Below are positions 1 to 34,745 of a DNA stretch of 64,000 nt, piece by piece. The number at the start of each line of letters is the position of its first letter. Within the stretch, counting starts at the first letter, position 1. Origin of the DNA: Myxocyprinus asiaticus (lineage: Eukaryota; Chordata; Actinopteri; Cypriniformes; Catostomidae); the NCBI RefSeq assembly GCF_019703515.2, contig NC_059382.1, positions 17,599,001 to 17,663,000 of the forward strand, written 5' to 3'. Under the pieces are notes generated by a model. The model was not told the origin of the DNA, made no database searches, and was given only the letters and a program-made list of their open reading frames with translations. Made by a program: the position numbers and the translations under genes.

Positions 1-791
1 AATGTATTTACCACGGTTGGTTAAAACAGACTTAAATTACATCAAAAATCCATTATTTAATAATAATATCTAGGTTTTTAGACTTGTTGACATTGTTTAA
101 AAGTAAAAACTAACAGAAAGTTATCATTTAACACTAAAAGCATCCCTTCTCTTGCGGTTTTTAAATGATTTTTTTGGTACTGGAATTAATGAATGCTCCA
201 TTCCACCATCCTCTTTGTGATTGCTAAGTGATTTTTGCATATGTCTTGGCTACAGTGATTGATAATTTTATTTCCGGTCGTTATAGCTGTTCCATTTGCT
301 TCAAGTCCCTAATAACCTGCTAAAAGCTGGTATGAATGAGTCTATAAAATATGCCAATCTGTGGTTCACAGGAGATCACAATACTGAGTAAACAAGAAAC
401 TTATTGCTGGTCAGATAAGTAGGCGTCTAAAGGCAGTGGGTGGGTGATACTGCTCATTTGTGTAAATACAGAATGTTTTCCAGTGCTAAGTGACAGATGA
501 ATTGAGCCCAAATCCCACTCTGACAGCCAGTTTTATTCTACTGAAAAAATACATTCAAGATCAATGGCTGGGAGATATTCAGAGGTTTTTTTTTGTTAAC
601 ATATAGTACCGCAACACAAATTAAACAAGCAGCCCACAGAGGTGCTATGACTTTGCACCTCAGATCAATAACAGTGTAATGGCTACATTTTTTATTCAGC
701 TTAGGGGATCCCACAGTGTTAAGGCAAAAGGGTCAAAGTGACTGCATAACCTGCAAATATGTTCATGGACAGGACCATCACTTAAGATATA
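1..791. other. gosr1 intron, left edge; no coding signal seen
   Basis: AT-rich sequence ending at the TA target site of the Tc1 element that follows. The next gosr1 coding exon expected from the protein family, which continues after the residues encoded at 2478-2569, was looked for on the minus strand and not found. The remaining gosr1 exons therefore probably lie outside the window to the left. No RNA gene or clear repeat boundary was recognised here. Confidence 0.5.
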
Positions 792-2362
792 CAGGTGCTG
801 GTCATATAATTAGAATATCATCAAAAAGTTGATTTATTTCACTAATTCCATTCAAAAAGTGAAACTTGTATATTATATTCATTCATTACACACAGACTGA
901 TATATTTCAAATGTTTATTTCTTTTAATTTTGATGATTATAACTGACAACTAAGGAAAATCCCAAATTCAGTATCTCAGAAAATTAGAATATTACTTAAG
1001 ACCAATACAAAGAAAGGATTTTTAGAAATCTTGGCCAACTGAAAAGTATGAACATGAAAAGTATGAGCATGTACAGCACTCAGTACTTAGTTGGGGCTCC
1101 TTTTGCCTGAATTACTGCAGCAATGCGGCGTGGCATGGAGTCGATCAGTCTGTGGCACTGCTCAGGTGTTATGAGAGCCCAGGTTGCTCTGATAGTGGCC
1201 TTCAGCTCTTCTGCATTGTTGGGTCTGGCATATCGCATCTTCCTCTTCACAATACCCCATAGATTTTCTATGGGGTTAAGGTCAGGTGAGTTTGCTGGCC
1301 AATTAAGAACAGGGATACCATGGTCCTTAAACCAGATACTGGTTGCTTTGGCACTGTGTGCAGGTGCCAAGTCCTGTTGGAAAATGAAATCTGCATCTCC
1401 ATAAAGTTGGTCAGCAGCAGGAAGCATGAAGTGCTCTAAAACTTCCTGGTATACGGCTGCGTTGACCTTGGACCTCAGAAAACACAGTGGACCAACACCA
1501 GCAGATGACATGGCACCCCAAACCATCACTGACTGTGGAAACTTTACACTGGACCTCAAGCAACGTGGATTGTGTGCCTCTCCTCTCTTCCTCCAGACTC
1601 TGGGACCCTGATTTCCAAAGGAAATGCAAAATTTACTTTCATCAGAGAACATAACTTTGGACCACTCAGCAGCAGTCCAGTCCTTTTTGTCTTTAGCCCA
1701 GGCGAGACGCTTCAGACGCTGTCTGTTGTTCAAGAGTGGCTTGACACAAGGAATGCGACAGCTGAAACCCGTGTCTTGCATACGTCTGTGCATAGTGGTT
1801 CTCCCCCACATTTTTGAATGGGTTTTGTTTCACAATCCTCTCCAGGGTACGGTTATCACTATTGCTTGTACACTTTTTTCTACCACATCTTTTCCTTCCC
1901 TTCGCCTCTCTATTAATGTGCTTGGACACAGAGCTCTGTGAACAGCCAGCCTCTTTTGCAATTACCTTTTGTGTCTTGCCCTCCTTGTGCAACGTGTCAA
2001 TGGTCGTCTTTTGGACAACTGTCAAGTCAGCAGTCTTCCCCATGATTGTGTAGCGTACAGAACTAGACTGAGAGACCATTTAAAGGCCTTTGCAGGTGTT
2101 TTGAGTTAATTAGCTGATTAGAGTGTGGCACCAGGTGTCTTCAATATTGAACCTTTTCACAATATTCTAATTTTCTAAGATACTGAATTTGGGATTTTCC
2201 TTAGTTGTCAGTTATAATCATCAAAATTAAAAGAAATAAACATTTGAAATATATCAGTCTGTGTGTAATGAATGAATATAATATACAAGTTTCACTTTTT
2301 GAATGGAATTAGTGAAATAAATCAACTTTTTGATGATATTCTAATTATATGACCAGCACCTG
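792..2362 (-). mobile_element. Complete Tc1/mariner transposon with long inverted repeats
   Basis: A 1571 bp element with perfectly matching ends (CAGGTGCTGG at the left, CCAGCACCTG at the right), flanked on both sides by the TA dinucleotide (790-791 and 2363-2364) that Tc1/mariner elements duplicate on insertion. The inverted repeats extend about 200 bp inward and are nearly identical, which points to a fairly young copy. The transposase gene lies on the minus strand. The element sits in the gosr1 intron just downstream of the exon at 2478-2569, in the same orientation as the gene. Confidence 0.95.
1080..2079 (-). pseudogene. Tc1 transposase, split by one frameshift
   Basis: Cut-and-paste transposase of the Tc1 family. 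The first part (2079 down to about 1810) carries a helix-turn-helix DNA-binding region (motif AGCSQSSVSKHI) and a basic GRKR-like stretch. The second part (from 1811 down to 1080) carries the catalytic domain with all three acidic residues in context: D in FSDESKF, D in FQQDLAPAHS and E in LNPIENLW; it ends with the usual AKGAPTKY-like C-terminus. The two halves are in different frames and overlap around 1805-1820, where short runs of T and C sit, so a single-base indel is the simplest explanation. Because of this the copy is probably not able to make active enzyme, although everything else appears full length. A sequencing error in a homopolymer cannot be excluded. Confidence 0.9.
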
Positions 2363-2477
2363 TAGAATGGGAAATGACAAATAATTCCACACTGGCTGGG
2401 TTTGACCTTCATGACAAGAAAAAAATAAGAGAGGTATAGAATTCCGAGTATAAAAAGATATTTAAGAGAAAACTTAC

Positions 2478-5400
2478 TCAATGTCTTTTCTGACAGATCC
2501 CAACAGATCTTCTCGCTCTCTGATTGCCATGAAGTTTGATTTGGTTTTATGAAATTCATGCGTGTAGTCCTAGAAGGAAAATTTAAAAGTTAAATGGGTT
2601 AAAGAGTTAAAGGGGTTCAAAATAACATAAGATAGGTCAGCTTTGTTGATATCAAATACAAGTGCCCTCTAGACCATGAGTTTTCAAACTGGGGTCCAAA
2701 AAAAATGTTCTGGGAAAAAAAAAAAAAAATGTATTAAAAGTGTATTATTTTACATTAATACAGTTTCATTCAGAAATTATTAGATTAATAATTTTATAGT
2801 ATTGACAGCATTAGTAAGAATAAAAACAGAAATTAAAATATATTGGCATATCATTTAATGTATTATGAAAAAAAATCTTTTGTAAGAAATAAGGGTTGTA
2901 ATTCACTATTTTCTGAGCAGCTGCTTTGAAACAATATGAACTTTTTTTAAATACTTTTACAAAAAAAACAAAATGTGTAAGAGTGCTTTTCACTATTAAT
3001 AGAAATATTTAAACTAAAATATTATTTTTTATTATATTATTTTTTTAATTGAATTGAAAATGTTTCTCTCCAGGTTTATACATCTAACATTCCTCCAACA
3101 TTAGAAAGATACACTGTCAAATGAATTAGTAGTAAATATTTTCTAGATGATATTTCTGACAAGGAGGGCGTGGTCGGGCCGTAAGGGTGCGCCCCCGGTG
3201 CTGAATCAGCCCAGTCAGCCAGGAGAGGGATACAGAGGAGCCGGGGATGCCAGTGAGAGAGAGAGAGACGCACGTGCCTGTGTGTGTGTCGTTATGTTTC
3301 AGTTCAGCGTTCTATCTCAAATTAAAGTTCTGTTGATTGTTCACTCCGGTTCTCGCTTCCTCCTTGGAAGGCAGAGTCTGCCACAGTGCTGCCGAAACCC
3401 GGGACAGAGGAAGACGCACTGTCAGAAAAGCCTCGCCATTGGGGGAGGGTCACGACCGAGGAGGTATGATACGGTGGTACTGGAGTGGTTCGCCCGAAGG
3501 CGGAGGAGCCCGCTGCCATCCGCCAGGAGACGAAAGAGCCGCTGTCGTCCACCAGGGGGTGGGGGAGCTTGCTACCGGTCGCCAGAGGGCAGGGGAGCTC
3601 GCTGCCATCCTCCGGGAGCGGAGCATCCACTGACGTCTGCAGGGAAGTGGAGGAGCTCGCTGCCATCCGCCAGAAGGCGAGATCCAGTGCCGCTGCCCAG
3701 CTGGCCGAAGACCGAATGGCGGCGTGGTTGGGGACTGGAGTGTTTTTTCTCTCTCTCATTTTTTCTCTTTTCTTCTCATATCACTTCTGAAGACATGGAT
3801 TTAACCACGGGAGTCATATGGATTACTTTTATGTGGCCTTTGTGATTTGTGGAGCTTCAAAGTTCTAGTCACCAATCACTTACATTGTATGGACCTACAG
3901 ACCTGAGATATTCTTCTAAAAATCTTTGTGTTCTGCAGAAGAAAGTCATCTATATCTGGGATGGCATGAGGGAAAATGATGAGAGAATTTTCATTGCTGG
4001 GTGAACCATCCCTTTAACGATGATGTGTAATTGTATCGACAGTACTTTTTTCCCAGTAAATATGCACTTCACCTTAATTTGAAGTTTCAAGACTTATGGT
4101 CATATCCATATATAAATAAATACATGCACAAAAATGGTGGGACAGCCCTTTGGTGATGATCAGTTCAGTGCTTATCTCAGATGAGACTATAAATGATAAG
4201 CAACTCACTTGAAGGATATCTCTGTGCCTCTGGAGAGTGTGCATTAGAGCAGCGTTAAGAGACGTTACTCCTGGCGTGCTCGTGTACTCAGCCAGCTTGT
4301 CATTCACCCCTGTAAGCTACAAAATGTAGGAGAGAAGTGAGACAAAGTTTTTGTTTTGTTCCTCCCTCAAACTAACCTGGACATTAAACTCAACCCTAAA
4401 TCTGTAAGTGATTTTGTTTTAATTTCTCAAAGAACCTCAGCGTTATGAATGATAAAATATTATTTACAAATAGAGCTTAATTAATTGTGTTTATTAAAAT
4501 GTATATCAATTGAGTTATGTAGAGCAGTAAGGCCAACATCACTACAAACAGCAGACAGCTAAAGAATATTGGCTGTGACTGAAACATTGGTTTACAAAAG
4601 TCTTACTTTTGCAAGTAGCTGCTCAATCTCCACTGACATGGTCTCAATCATTCTGTCCTGAGTGGAGTTGCAAATGAGAGGTGTTGTATCAGAACTATTA
4701 AAAAACAGAGATAGAAGAGAACAGTGTTATCACAACCCCCTAATTCTATCTTTGGAATGCTATCTTGAGAAAAATCACAGCTCTTTCATTGAACAAAAGT
4801 TCTGATGATCTGTCGTTCATCGCACCTGTCTCCTCTGCGGCCATCCCGAGCACTGTTGTAACTGGTGCAGAGTTTACTGAAGGACACCAGCTTCAGGTCC
4901 AGCTCATTCTCCAACTGCCTCGCCTGCTTCCGCAAGTCTGTCAAAGTGCAATAAAATAAGATAACATGCAGCATTTGTATTGCTCCCCTCAGTAAACAAT
5001 GTAAGTGGTTATATACAGTTATCAATGGCTATAAAATTACATAACACAAATCAATAAAATAAGATAACATTCAGAAAAGCATTAGCATTACACCCTCCAG
5101 TGGAGTTGGTCAGTTTACCTTTATAAACTGAGGATACATTTATAGAGCATCAATAAAATTATGTAAGACATAGCATCCATATCCTGTGTATCAAGTGTTA
5201 AATACACCAGAGCCTTGACAGTTTAGATATAATGTCATGACAGACTGCTGTCAAGTATTTTTATGCAACATAGAAGCGTTTAAACGTTTGAATTACGCCT
5301 ATAAAGCCCAAATAAATGCTGTCTAATGTCTAGGTAGGAAGCTCACTAGGTTTCACAACAACGCCTATGAGTGTGCTTCATTTGAGTGGAAAAGCTCATT

Positions 5401-5698
5401 TCAGCTTCAAATGCGAACAGCTGAGTGATCTAAGCTAACAAACTTCACCTGAACTTTTCTGACACATTATATAGTTCATAGGGCAAAAGCTCTGATGTCT
5501 GCGGACTAGCGAGCTAATGCTAACGACTTCAGTTTACAGGAGTTACTTGACTGCGTTTCCAAGAAAACATTATCAAATAGCATTAAAAACGAGAAATTGG
5601 TCTGAGTTGTCACAGATTGAAATGTATGTTTTTGTCGAGTGGGATTCGTTGCGCTTTGCCACCTCACCTTCCCAATAGTTGCTGTTTCCTCCTGCCAT
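2478..5698 (-). CDS. gosr1: Golgi SNAP receptor complex member 1 (GS28), 5' five coding exons
   Basis: GOSR1 is a Golgi v-SNARE that takes part in ER-to-Golgi and intra-Golgi vesicle fusion. Five coding exons are visible on the minus strand: 5668-5698 (start MAGGNSNYWE), 4826-4937, 4607-4694, 4209-4316 and 2478-2569, all with GT-AG junctions and joining in frame. They encode about 144 residues of a protein usually near 250. Diagnostic stretches are DLRKQARQLENELDLKL, SFSKLCTSY, TLQRHRDILQ and DYTHEFHKTKSNF, the N-terminal coiled-coil part of the family. The SNARE motif and the C-terminal membrane anchor lie in exons not present in the window. The start methionine is chosen because it gives the conserved short first exon. 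A foldback repeat (5792-6260) begins only about 94 bases upstream of the start codon. The intron after the last visible exon contains a Tc1 element. Identity is secure; the gene is partial. Confidence 0.95.
3162..3735 (+). repeat. GC-rich retroelement-like fragment with internal repeats
   Basis: A GC-rich island in otherwise AT-rich gosr1 intron. It contains a purine-rich GAGAGA tract, a stretch with an ATTAAAG polyadenylation-like signal followed by a segment around 3390 reading GCCGAAACCCGGGACAG, which resembles an LTR end followed by a primer-binding or leader region. After that, a short phrase like GAGCTCGCTGCCATCCGCCAG recurs at about 3503, 3592 and 3650. A 232-residue open frame runs through but has low-complexity R/P/G-rich composition and no recognisable domain. 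Most likely a truncated retrotransposon fragment; the class is uncertain. Confidence 0.4.
3776..4017. repeat. Foldback/TTAA MITE, single arm
   Basis: One arm of the cyprinid-type foldback family. It starts near TCACTTCTGAAGACATGG and runs through a conserved CATTGTATGGACCTACAG-like core to the terminal GGTGAACCATCCCTTTAA, where TTAA marks the presumed target site. It directly abuts the GC-rich fragment at 3162-3735, within a gosr1 intron. Confidence 0.7.
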
Positions 5699-5791
5699 CT
5701 TTGTTGTTGAACGTCATCCGTGGTGGTGCTGGCAGAGGCGGGCGCTTCACTGCACACTGCGCGCTTTCACGACAGCGCCTCCGAGTGATGT

Positions 5792-6260
5792 TGAAGGAAT
5801 AATCCACCCCAAAACTACAATTATGTCATTATTTACTCACCCCCATGACGTTCGCAGATGTGTCTGACTTTCTTTCTTCTGCTTAACAGAATAGGTGGCG
5901 ATTTGCACAAAGAATGCAAATTGCCCAAAAATAAATACATAAAAAAAAAAAAAAACGCTTGTGAAATTGGCTTAAAAAGGGACTTAAATATTGATCTGTT
6001 TCTCACCCACACCTCACATGACTTCTGAAGATATAGATTTAACCAAGGGAGTCGTTTGGATTTCTTTTATGCTGCCTTTATGTGCTTTTGAAGCTTCATA
6101 GTTCTGGTCACCATTCACTTGCATTGTACTGACCTACAGAGCTGAAATATTCTTCTAAAAATCTATTTGTGTTCAGCAGATGAAAGAAAGTCATACACAT
6201 CTGGCATGGGGTGAGAAAATGATGAGAGGATTTTCATTTTTGGGTGAACTACTCCTTTAA
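5792..6260. repeat. Foldback/TTAA MITE, two-armed, next to gosr1 start
   Basis: The left arm begins near AAGGAATAATCCACCCC and the right arm ends in GGGTGAACTACTCCTTTAA, so the two termini are inverted copies of each other. The spacer includes an AATAGGTGGCGATTTGCAC segment that recurs in the copies at 43691-44803 and 45661-46324. The repeat starts about 94 bases upstream of the gosr1 start codon, so it may overlap the 5' untranslated region or promoter. Confidence 0.75.
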
Positions 6261-7191
6261 GACATTTTTTTTTTTCTGTCATTATTCAATAAATATCTAT
6301 GCAATATTGTCCTTTTTGGAGCATGACAGGAGTAAAAATAACCAATCACTTGTATAATAATGAGAAGAGTAAATGATGACAAATTCTCATTTTTAGGTCA
6401 TCCAAAATAGTGAGGGGGTACTCCAGGAACAGGATTGGGAAATGCTGCTATAGAGTAACTCTAACCCTAAAAATTTTACTTTTGGCATTTTTAGAAGTGA
6501 ATAAAGACACTATTAATTCCCTTTATAAACCACATTTTATTTTGAGGATGACATAAATGCATTTTTTTTCTTTCCGATTACGTTTGCTAAATTTATGAGG
6601 CATTTTAAGAATTTCTAACCCTAGACATAAAACTTATCAACTTTGTTGTATCGAAGCACATCAACGATTCATCCCAGTTGTAGTTTCTTATTTTGCCAAA
6701 GATCTGTCTTTTATAGAAATTTGGAAACTGCATAAAAACCGAGGTAGCTGAAAAATCTTACATGATCACATTAGAAAAAAAAAGATCATATAATATTTAG
6801 AACAAACCCTTTCTGTTTTATTTACATCCCATTTCATTAGACACTAGTCATTTCTTTAATACAACATTTTCTTTGTGCATTTTTCTCACTCTTGACAGAA
6901 ATTGCACTTGTGTAATTTACATGTTGTTGGCAACAATATCTACAATCATTATTGTATAAAAAGGAAAAAAAATAAACATCAGCACAAACATACAAAAGTT
7001 ATACATATTTGTTTAAACATACCCAGGAATTTACATTCAAGCATGACAATCAACATTAAGCCAAACCCTGATTGGTAGTGGGATCGATTACTAATCAAAT
7101 CATATAAACACAATTATCCCAGTTTTTATCATTTGACTTGTAAGAATTATCAATCTGGTACAAACATGATACAAAAATTTAAATCTAACAT

Positions 7192-7430
7192 TTAAGGGAT
7201 AGCTCATCCCCAAAGAAAATTCTGTCAATTAATCACTCACTCACTCATCTTTTTTTTATAAAAGGCAGAATTGTAGGGACTGACAGCCTCAGCCACCATT
7301 CACTTTCATTGCATCTTTTTTTCTTCTTCTTCTATATGATCTCCTTTCGTGTTCCACAGAAGAAATTTGGGTTTGGAACAACATGAGGCTGAGGAAATTA
7401 ATTTTCAATTTCATGAAAACTATCCCTTTT
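7192..7430. repeat. Foldback/TTAA MITE, diverged copy
   Basis: Begins TTAAGGGATAGCTCATCCCC and ends AACTATCCCTTTT. The middle contains the CACCATTCACTTTCATTGCA and GTGTTCCACAGAAGAAA elements shared with the copies at 8374, 30380 and 62088. Diverged terminal sequences suggest an older insertion. Confidence 0.65.
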
Positions 7431-8373
7431 AGGTTTGATACCTGTTTAATGGGTTGTTTTTTGCTTTTCCCTAGTAAAAGTATGAGGTCAAAGCATAAAC
7501 TTCTCTATCACAATCATTATATTTAACTTTAAGAGGGGAGAACAAAATCAAAGTGTTTCATAAACTGTTTAACAATCTGAAAGAAACAAACTGGACTGAA
7601 AACCCGCCAGCACACAGTTTACAGTACTTACAGTTTGCTCTGCTGGTTTCAGATTGCTCTGTAACACCATTTTGACACTCTCAACAAAGTCTCATCCTTA
7701 CATACAAGAAATTTACTGTAGTGCATACAACACTAGGAAACCAAAAGATATGTAAGATATGCATGTTCTCAGATGATGATTGGTGTTCCTATCAAACAGG
7801 CAACTGTGGGCTTTATGGAATGCAGACATAAAGCACGTTCCAACTTTACTGATGCATAAACATACACAACAATGTATGTTTCTCATCTTTGTGTTTCCTG
7901 AATTGCACACAACATTTATGCATGCCAACAACAAAAGTTTTTACAGCACTTCTTTTTTTCCAATCTTTTTGGGATGCCTGAAAGACAATGAGCAAAATAC
8001 ATTTTGCACTGGATGGATGTTAAAAATAAAATAAATACATTACTTAAAATTCATGGAATAGGGACAACATTTTCAAGAGTGCACATTAAAGACAAAATCC
8101 AGACACACTAAACACATTAATGTCCCCGGTTTAGGGTTATTATTAATGTTTCACCATATACCTGAAAGCCAAAATAACGTTAGAGGAATTGAGAGGCAAT
8201 TAATGAACATGTTTCCTGTCAATATATACAACACATCATCTATATGTGCCGGTAATAAGGGATTGCTTAATGTATAAAGTGTCAGACACGCTTGGCAAAC
8301 CTTAAACCTCATAGTCCGAGACGTTTAATGCTGGGCCACTGTGAGAAACATATGCATGCCTGAATGGAATAAC

Positions 8374-8625
8374 TTAAAGGGATAGTTCACCCATAAATGA
8401 AAATTCTGTCATGATGATAAAACCATTTACCCACCCCTCATATCGTTCCAGCCTCAGTCACCATTCACTTTTATTGTAGGGGAAAAAGATGCAATGAAAG
8501 TGAATGGTGACTGAGGCTTACATTTTGCCTAACATTATCTTTTGTGTTCCACAGAAGAAACTAAAGTCATACATCTCACATGAGGGTGAGTTAATGATGA
8601 CAGAATTTTTGGGTGAACAATGTTT
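8374..8625. repeat. Foldback/TTAA MITE with internal hairpin
   Basis: Starts TTAAAGGGATAGTTCACCC. Inside, a sequence like CAGTCACCATTCACTTTTAT is followed shortly by its near reverse complement, giving a strong internal hairpin. The right end reads GGGTGAACAATG, so the terminal repeat has decayed. It lies in the likely cpd 3' untranslated region or just beyond it. Confidence 0.75.
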
Positions 8626-9176
8626 TGAACCATTCAGCTGGCTATGAATGACTGCAGATAAAGAGAATAGGAGTCACATGGCAATCTGCATCTGTTGAAC
8701 AAAACAACAAAACAAAAAACTGTCAATGTCTATGAATCTGGAAAACCAGATATTGAGATGGATCGATTAATGCTGACTCAAATCCAAGCAAAAAGGAGCA
8801 ATATTCCATTTATACTACAAAATCCTCTAACACTCTCACAGCAGCCAATATACGACAGCCAACCTAACAAGGCACAATGTTTCATAATCATGTTGATGGA
8901 CTCTAGCTGTTCAGCTTCCAATTTAAATGGTGGGAGGACTCAAATAATATAGACCCAGATGAATCAGCAGGCTGGTTGAGAGCAGGTTGTGAGTTGAAAA
9001 CACTATGGTGAAAATGGTTGCCCGATTTGACAAGGGCATTAAAGTGCATCCCATGGTGGTTTTCAGGGTTTTAAGATGGTTTGGACGATTATGCTGCTGG
9101 CTGTTGAGGTGAGCGCCCTCCAGTGGCCCTGCAGGCAGTGGACAGTTTCAGGGCAGGAGAGGGAGCAGACATGACT

Positions 9177-32060
<22,884 letters not shown>

Positions 32061-32531
32061 GTTTCCGAGGACTCCTTGAAGTACACATGAAACCCCAAAA
32101 TGTGTCCGCCCCGAGACAGGTCCTTCCTTCAGCCTGACGTCGGGGTGTTTTAGTAGGTACTTCCTGCTAACCCTTTACAAAGGGTGTAGTTTCCATGACA
32201 GCCGGAAATGTTTCAAAATAAAAGTCACGAACTCAAATTTCTGCCATTCTGAGGGGTTTCCCTACCCTCGAACTGGGAAAGTCTTGCGAGTGTCCCATTT
32301 GCTATTACTAAGGTTACCTAAGATTAGGGTTAAGGTTAAGGTTAGGGTTATGTTTATGGGTCGAGGTAGGCTTAGGGGTTCTGTGGGACTCCAAATAAAC
32401 ACAATAAGCACATTGTATGGATGTCACCAGACTTTTTCCAGCCGGTGGGTTCCCTTCTCGACATGACCCACATTTGACCTAATTACTTACAAAATACAGT
32501 GAATTTTACACAATTTTTGAATTTTCACTTG

Positions 32532-32536
<5 letters not shown>

Positions 32537-32597
<61 letters not shown>

Positions 32598-32614
32598 CAC
32601 ACACACACACACAC
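32537..32614. repeat. (AT)n-(AC)n microsatellite
   Basis: About 55 bases of AT, then a short interruption and about 18 of AC, directly abutting the left end of a Tc1 element. Confidence 0.95.
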
Positions 32615-33540
32615 AGCTCTGGAAAAAATAAGGAGACCACTGCAACATGACCAGTTTCTCTGGATATAGTATGTGTCTGAGTAAAATGAACATTTTTGTT
32701 TTATTCTGTAAAGTACTGACAACATTTCTCCCAAATTCCAAATAAAAATAGTCATTTAGAGCATTTATTTGCAGATAATGACAACTGGTCAAAATAACAA
32801 AAAAAAAAAAAAAAAAAGATGCAGTGTTTTCAGACCTCGAATAATGCAAAGAAAACAAGTTCATTTTTAAACAACACAATACTAATGTTTTAATTTAGGA
32901 AGAGTTCAGAAATCAATATTTGGTGGAATAACCCTGATTTTCAATCACAGCTTTCATGTGTCTTGGCATGCGTCTCTACCAGTCTTTCACATTGCTGCTA
33001 AGTGACTTTATGCCACTCCTGGTGCAAAAATTCAAGCAGCTCGGCTTTGTTTGATGGCTAGTGGCCATCCATCTTCCTTTTGACCACATTCCAGAGGTTT
33101 TCAATGGGGTTCAGGTCTGGAGATTGGGCTGGCCATGACAGGGTCTTGATCTGGTGATCCTCCATCCACACCTTGATTGACCTGGCTGTGTGGCATGGAG
33201 CATTGTCCTGCTGGAAAAAACAATCCTCAGAGCTGGGGAACATTGTCAGAGCAGAAGGAAGCAAGTTTTCTTCCATTGTAACCTTGAATGTGGCATGATT
33301 TATGAGTCCTTCACAAAGAAGAATCTGCCCGATTCCAGCCTAGCTGAAGTACCCCTAGATCATCACCGATCCCCCACCAAATTTCACAGTGGGAGCGAGA
33401 CACTGTGGCTTGTAGGCCTCTCCAGGTCTGCGTCTAACTATTAGATGACCAGGTAGAGGATTGGTGATGATGTGGGGGTGCTTCAGCAAGGCTGGAATCA
33501 TGCAGATTCGTCTTTGTGAACATGATTGTGTAAAACTCAT
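32615..33540 (-). mobile_element. Truncated Tc1/mariner element
   Basis: The left inverted terminus CAGCTCTGGAAAAAATAAGG is recognisable as a fish Tc1 end. On the minus strand, transposase fragments follow: EDCFFQQDNAPCHTARS (second catalytic D) and SPDLNPIENLW (catalytic E) at 33058-33276, and GGGSV-containing upstream sequence at 33355-33540. Stops and frameshifts separate them. The N-terminal DNA-binding part and the right inverted repeat are missing, so the copy is dead. Confidence 0.85.
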
Positions 33541-33854
33541 GACATAAAAACATGACTGTGTCGTTATTAACGTATTAATTATATCTTTATGCGTGTTCTC
33601 CTTTAAACAGACAGGACTTAACAGTAATAAGAAAGCCAGATAAAAGATTTTTCATTTTGTATTACAAAACTTACATTTTCAGAATAAATTTTTTTGTTAT
33701 GGGTTAGGGTTATATCTAGTATTTATTAAATATATTTAAAAAAAATACATAAAAAAAAAAAAAACACAGAGATATCATTTAAACATGTTAAGGCATTAGG
33801 GTAGGGTTGATGTTTACAATTTTGTTAGTGTAGGCTACTATATATGAATATATA

Positions 33855-34701
33855 CGCCGATCAGCCACAACATTAAAACCACCTGCCTAATATTCCTTAG
33901 GTCTCCCTCGTCCCGCCAAAACAGCACCAACCCACATCTCAAAATAGTATTCTGAGATGATATTCTTCTCATCACAATTGTACAGAGTGGTTATCTGAGT
34001 TACCGTAGACTTTGTCAGTTCGAACCAGTCTGGCCATTCTCTGTTGACCTCTCTCTTCAACAAGGCATTACTGTCCGCAGAACTGCTGCTCACTGGATGT
34101 TTTTTGTTTTTAGCATCATTCAGAGTAAATTCTAGAGACTGTTGTGTGTGAAAATCCCAGGAGATCAGCAGTTACAGAAATACTCAAACCAGCCCATCTG
34201 GCACCAACAATTATCCATGCAATTATCTAATCAGCCAATCATGTGGCAGCAGTGCAGTGCATAAAATCATGCAGATATGAGTCAGGAGCTTCAGTTAATG
34301 TTCACATCAACCATCAGAATAAGGAAAATGTTTGTTCTCAATGATTTGGACTGTGGCATGATTGTTGGTGCCAGATGGGCTGGTTTGAGTATTTCTGTAA
34401 CTGCTGATCTCCTGGGATTTTCATGCACAACAGTCTCTAGAATTTACTCATAATGGTGCCAAAAATAAAAAACATACAGTGAGTAGCAGTTCTGCGGACA
34501 GTAATGCCTTGTTGATGAGAGGGGTCAACAGAGAATGGCCAGACTGATTCGAACTGACAAAGTCTACGGTAACTCAGATAACCGCTCTGTACAATTGTAG
34601 TGAGAAGAATATCATCTCAGAATGTTATTCTGAGATGCTTTTGGCGGCACAAGTGGGACCTACACAATATTAGGCAAGTGGTTTTAATGTTGTGGCTGAC
34701 C

Positions 34702-34703
<2 letters not shown>
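33855..34703. mobile_element. Foldback element with about 390 bp inverted arms
   Basis: The left arm begins GATCAGCCACAACATTAAAA and the right arm ends TTTTAATGTTGTGGCTGACC. Each arm is about 390 bp and the two are highly similar inverted copies (for example CCCAGGAGATCAGCAGTTAC on the left and GTAACTGCTGATCTCCTGGG on the right). Only about 60-90 bp lies between them. No protein is encoded. This is a non-autonomous DNA transposon of a kind common in fish; I do not assign the superfamily. Confidence 0.85.

Positions 34704-34744
<41 letters not shown>
34703..34744. repeat. (GT)n-(AT)n microsatellite
   Basis: Directly follows the right end of the foldback element. Confidence 0.9.

Positions 34745-34745
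<1 letters not shown>

Larger units (their letters stand above)
5699..9176. other. Intergenic spacer between gosr1 and cpd
   Basis: The spacer holds the gosr1 5' region and, below 9177, the 3' untranslated region of cpd, whose end cannot be fixed by eye. It contains three foldback-family repeats (5792-6260, 7192-7430, 8374-8625). A decayed stretch near 6419-6456 resembles the right end of the hAT MITE found at 62269-62464. No coding exon was recognised; open frames here are short and low-complexity. Confidence 0.5.

Noticed and set aside
3147..3845. 232-residue open frame on the plus strand
   Set aside because: The sequence is R/P/G-rich and low in complexity, lies in a GC-rich repeat fragment inside a gosr1 intron, overlaps a foldback MITE at its end, and shows no domain. 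GC-rich sequence has few stop codons by chance.
32325..32350. Interstitial telomeric repeat
   Set aside because: Only a few imperfect TTAGGG-like units (TTAGGGTTAAGGTTAAGG) are present; the same phrase recurs in an interspersed repeat at about 52420, so chromosome fusion is not supported.
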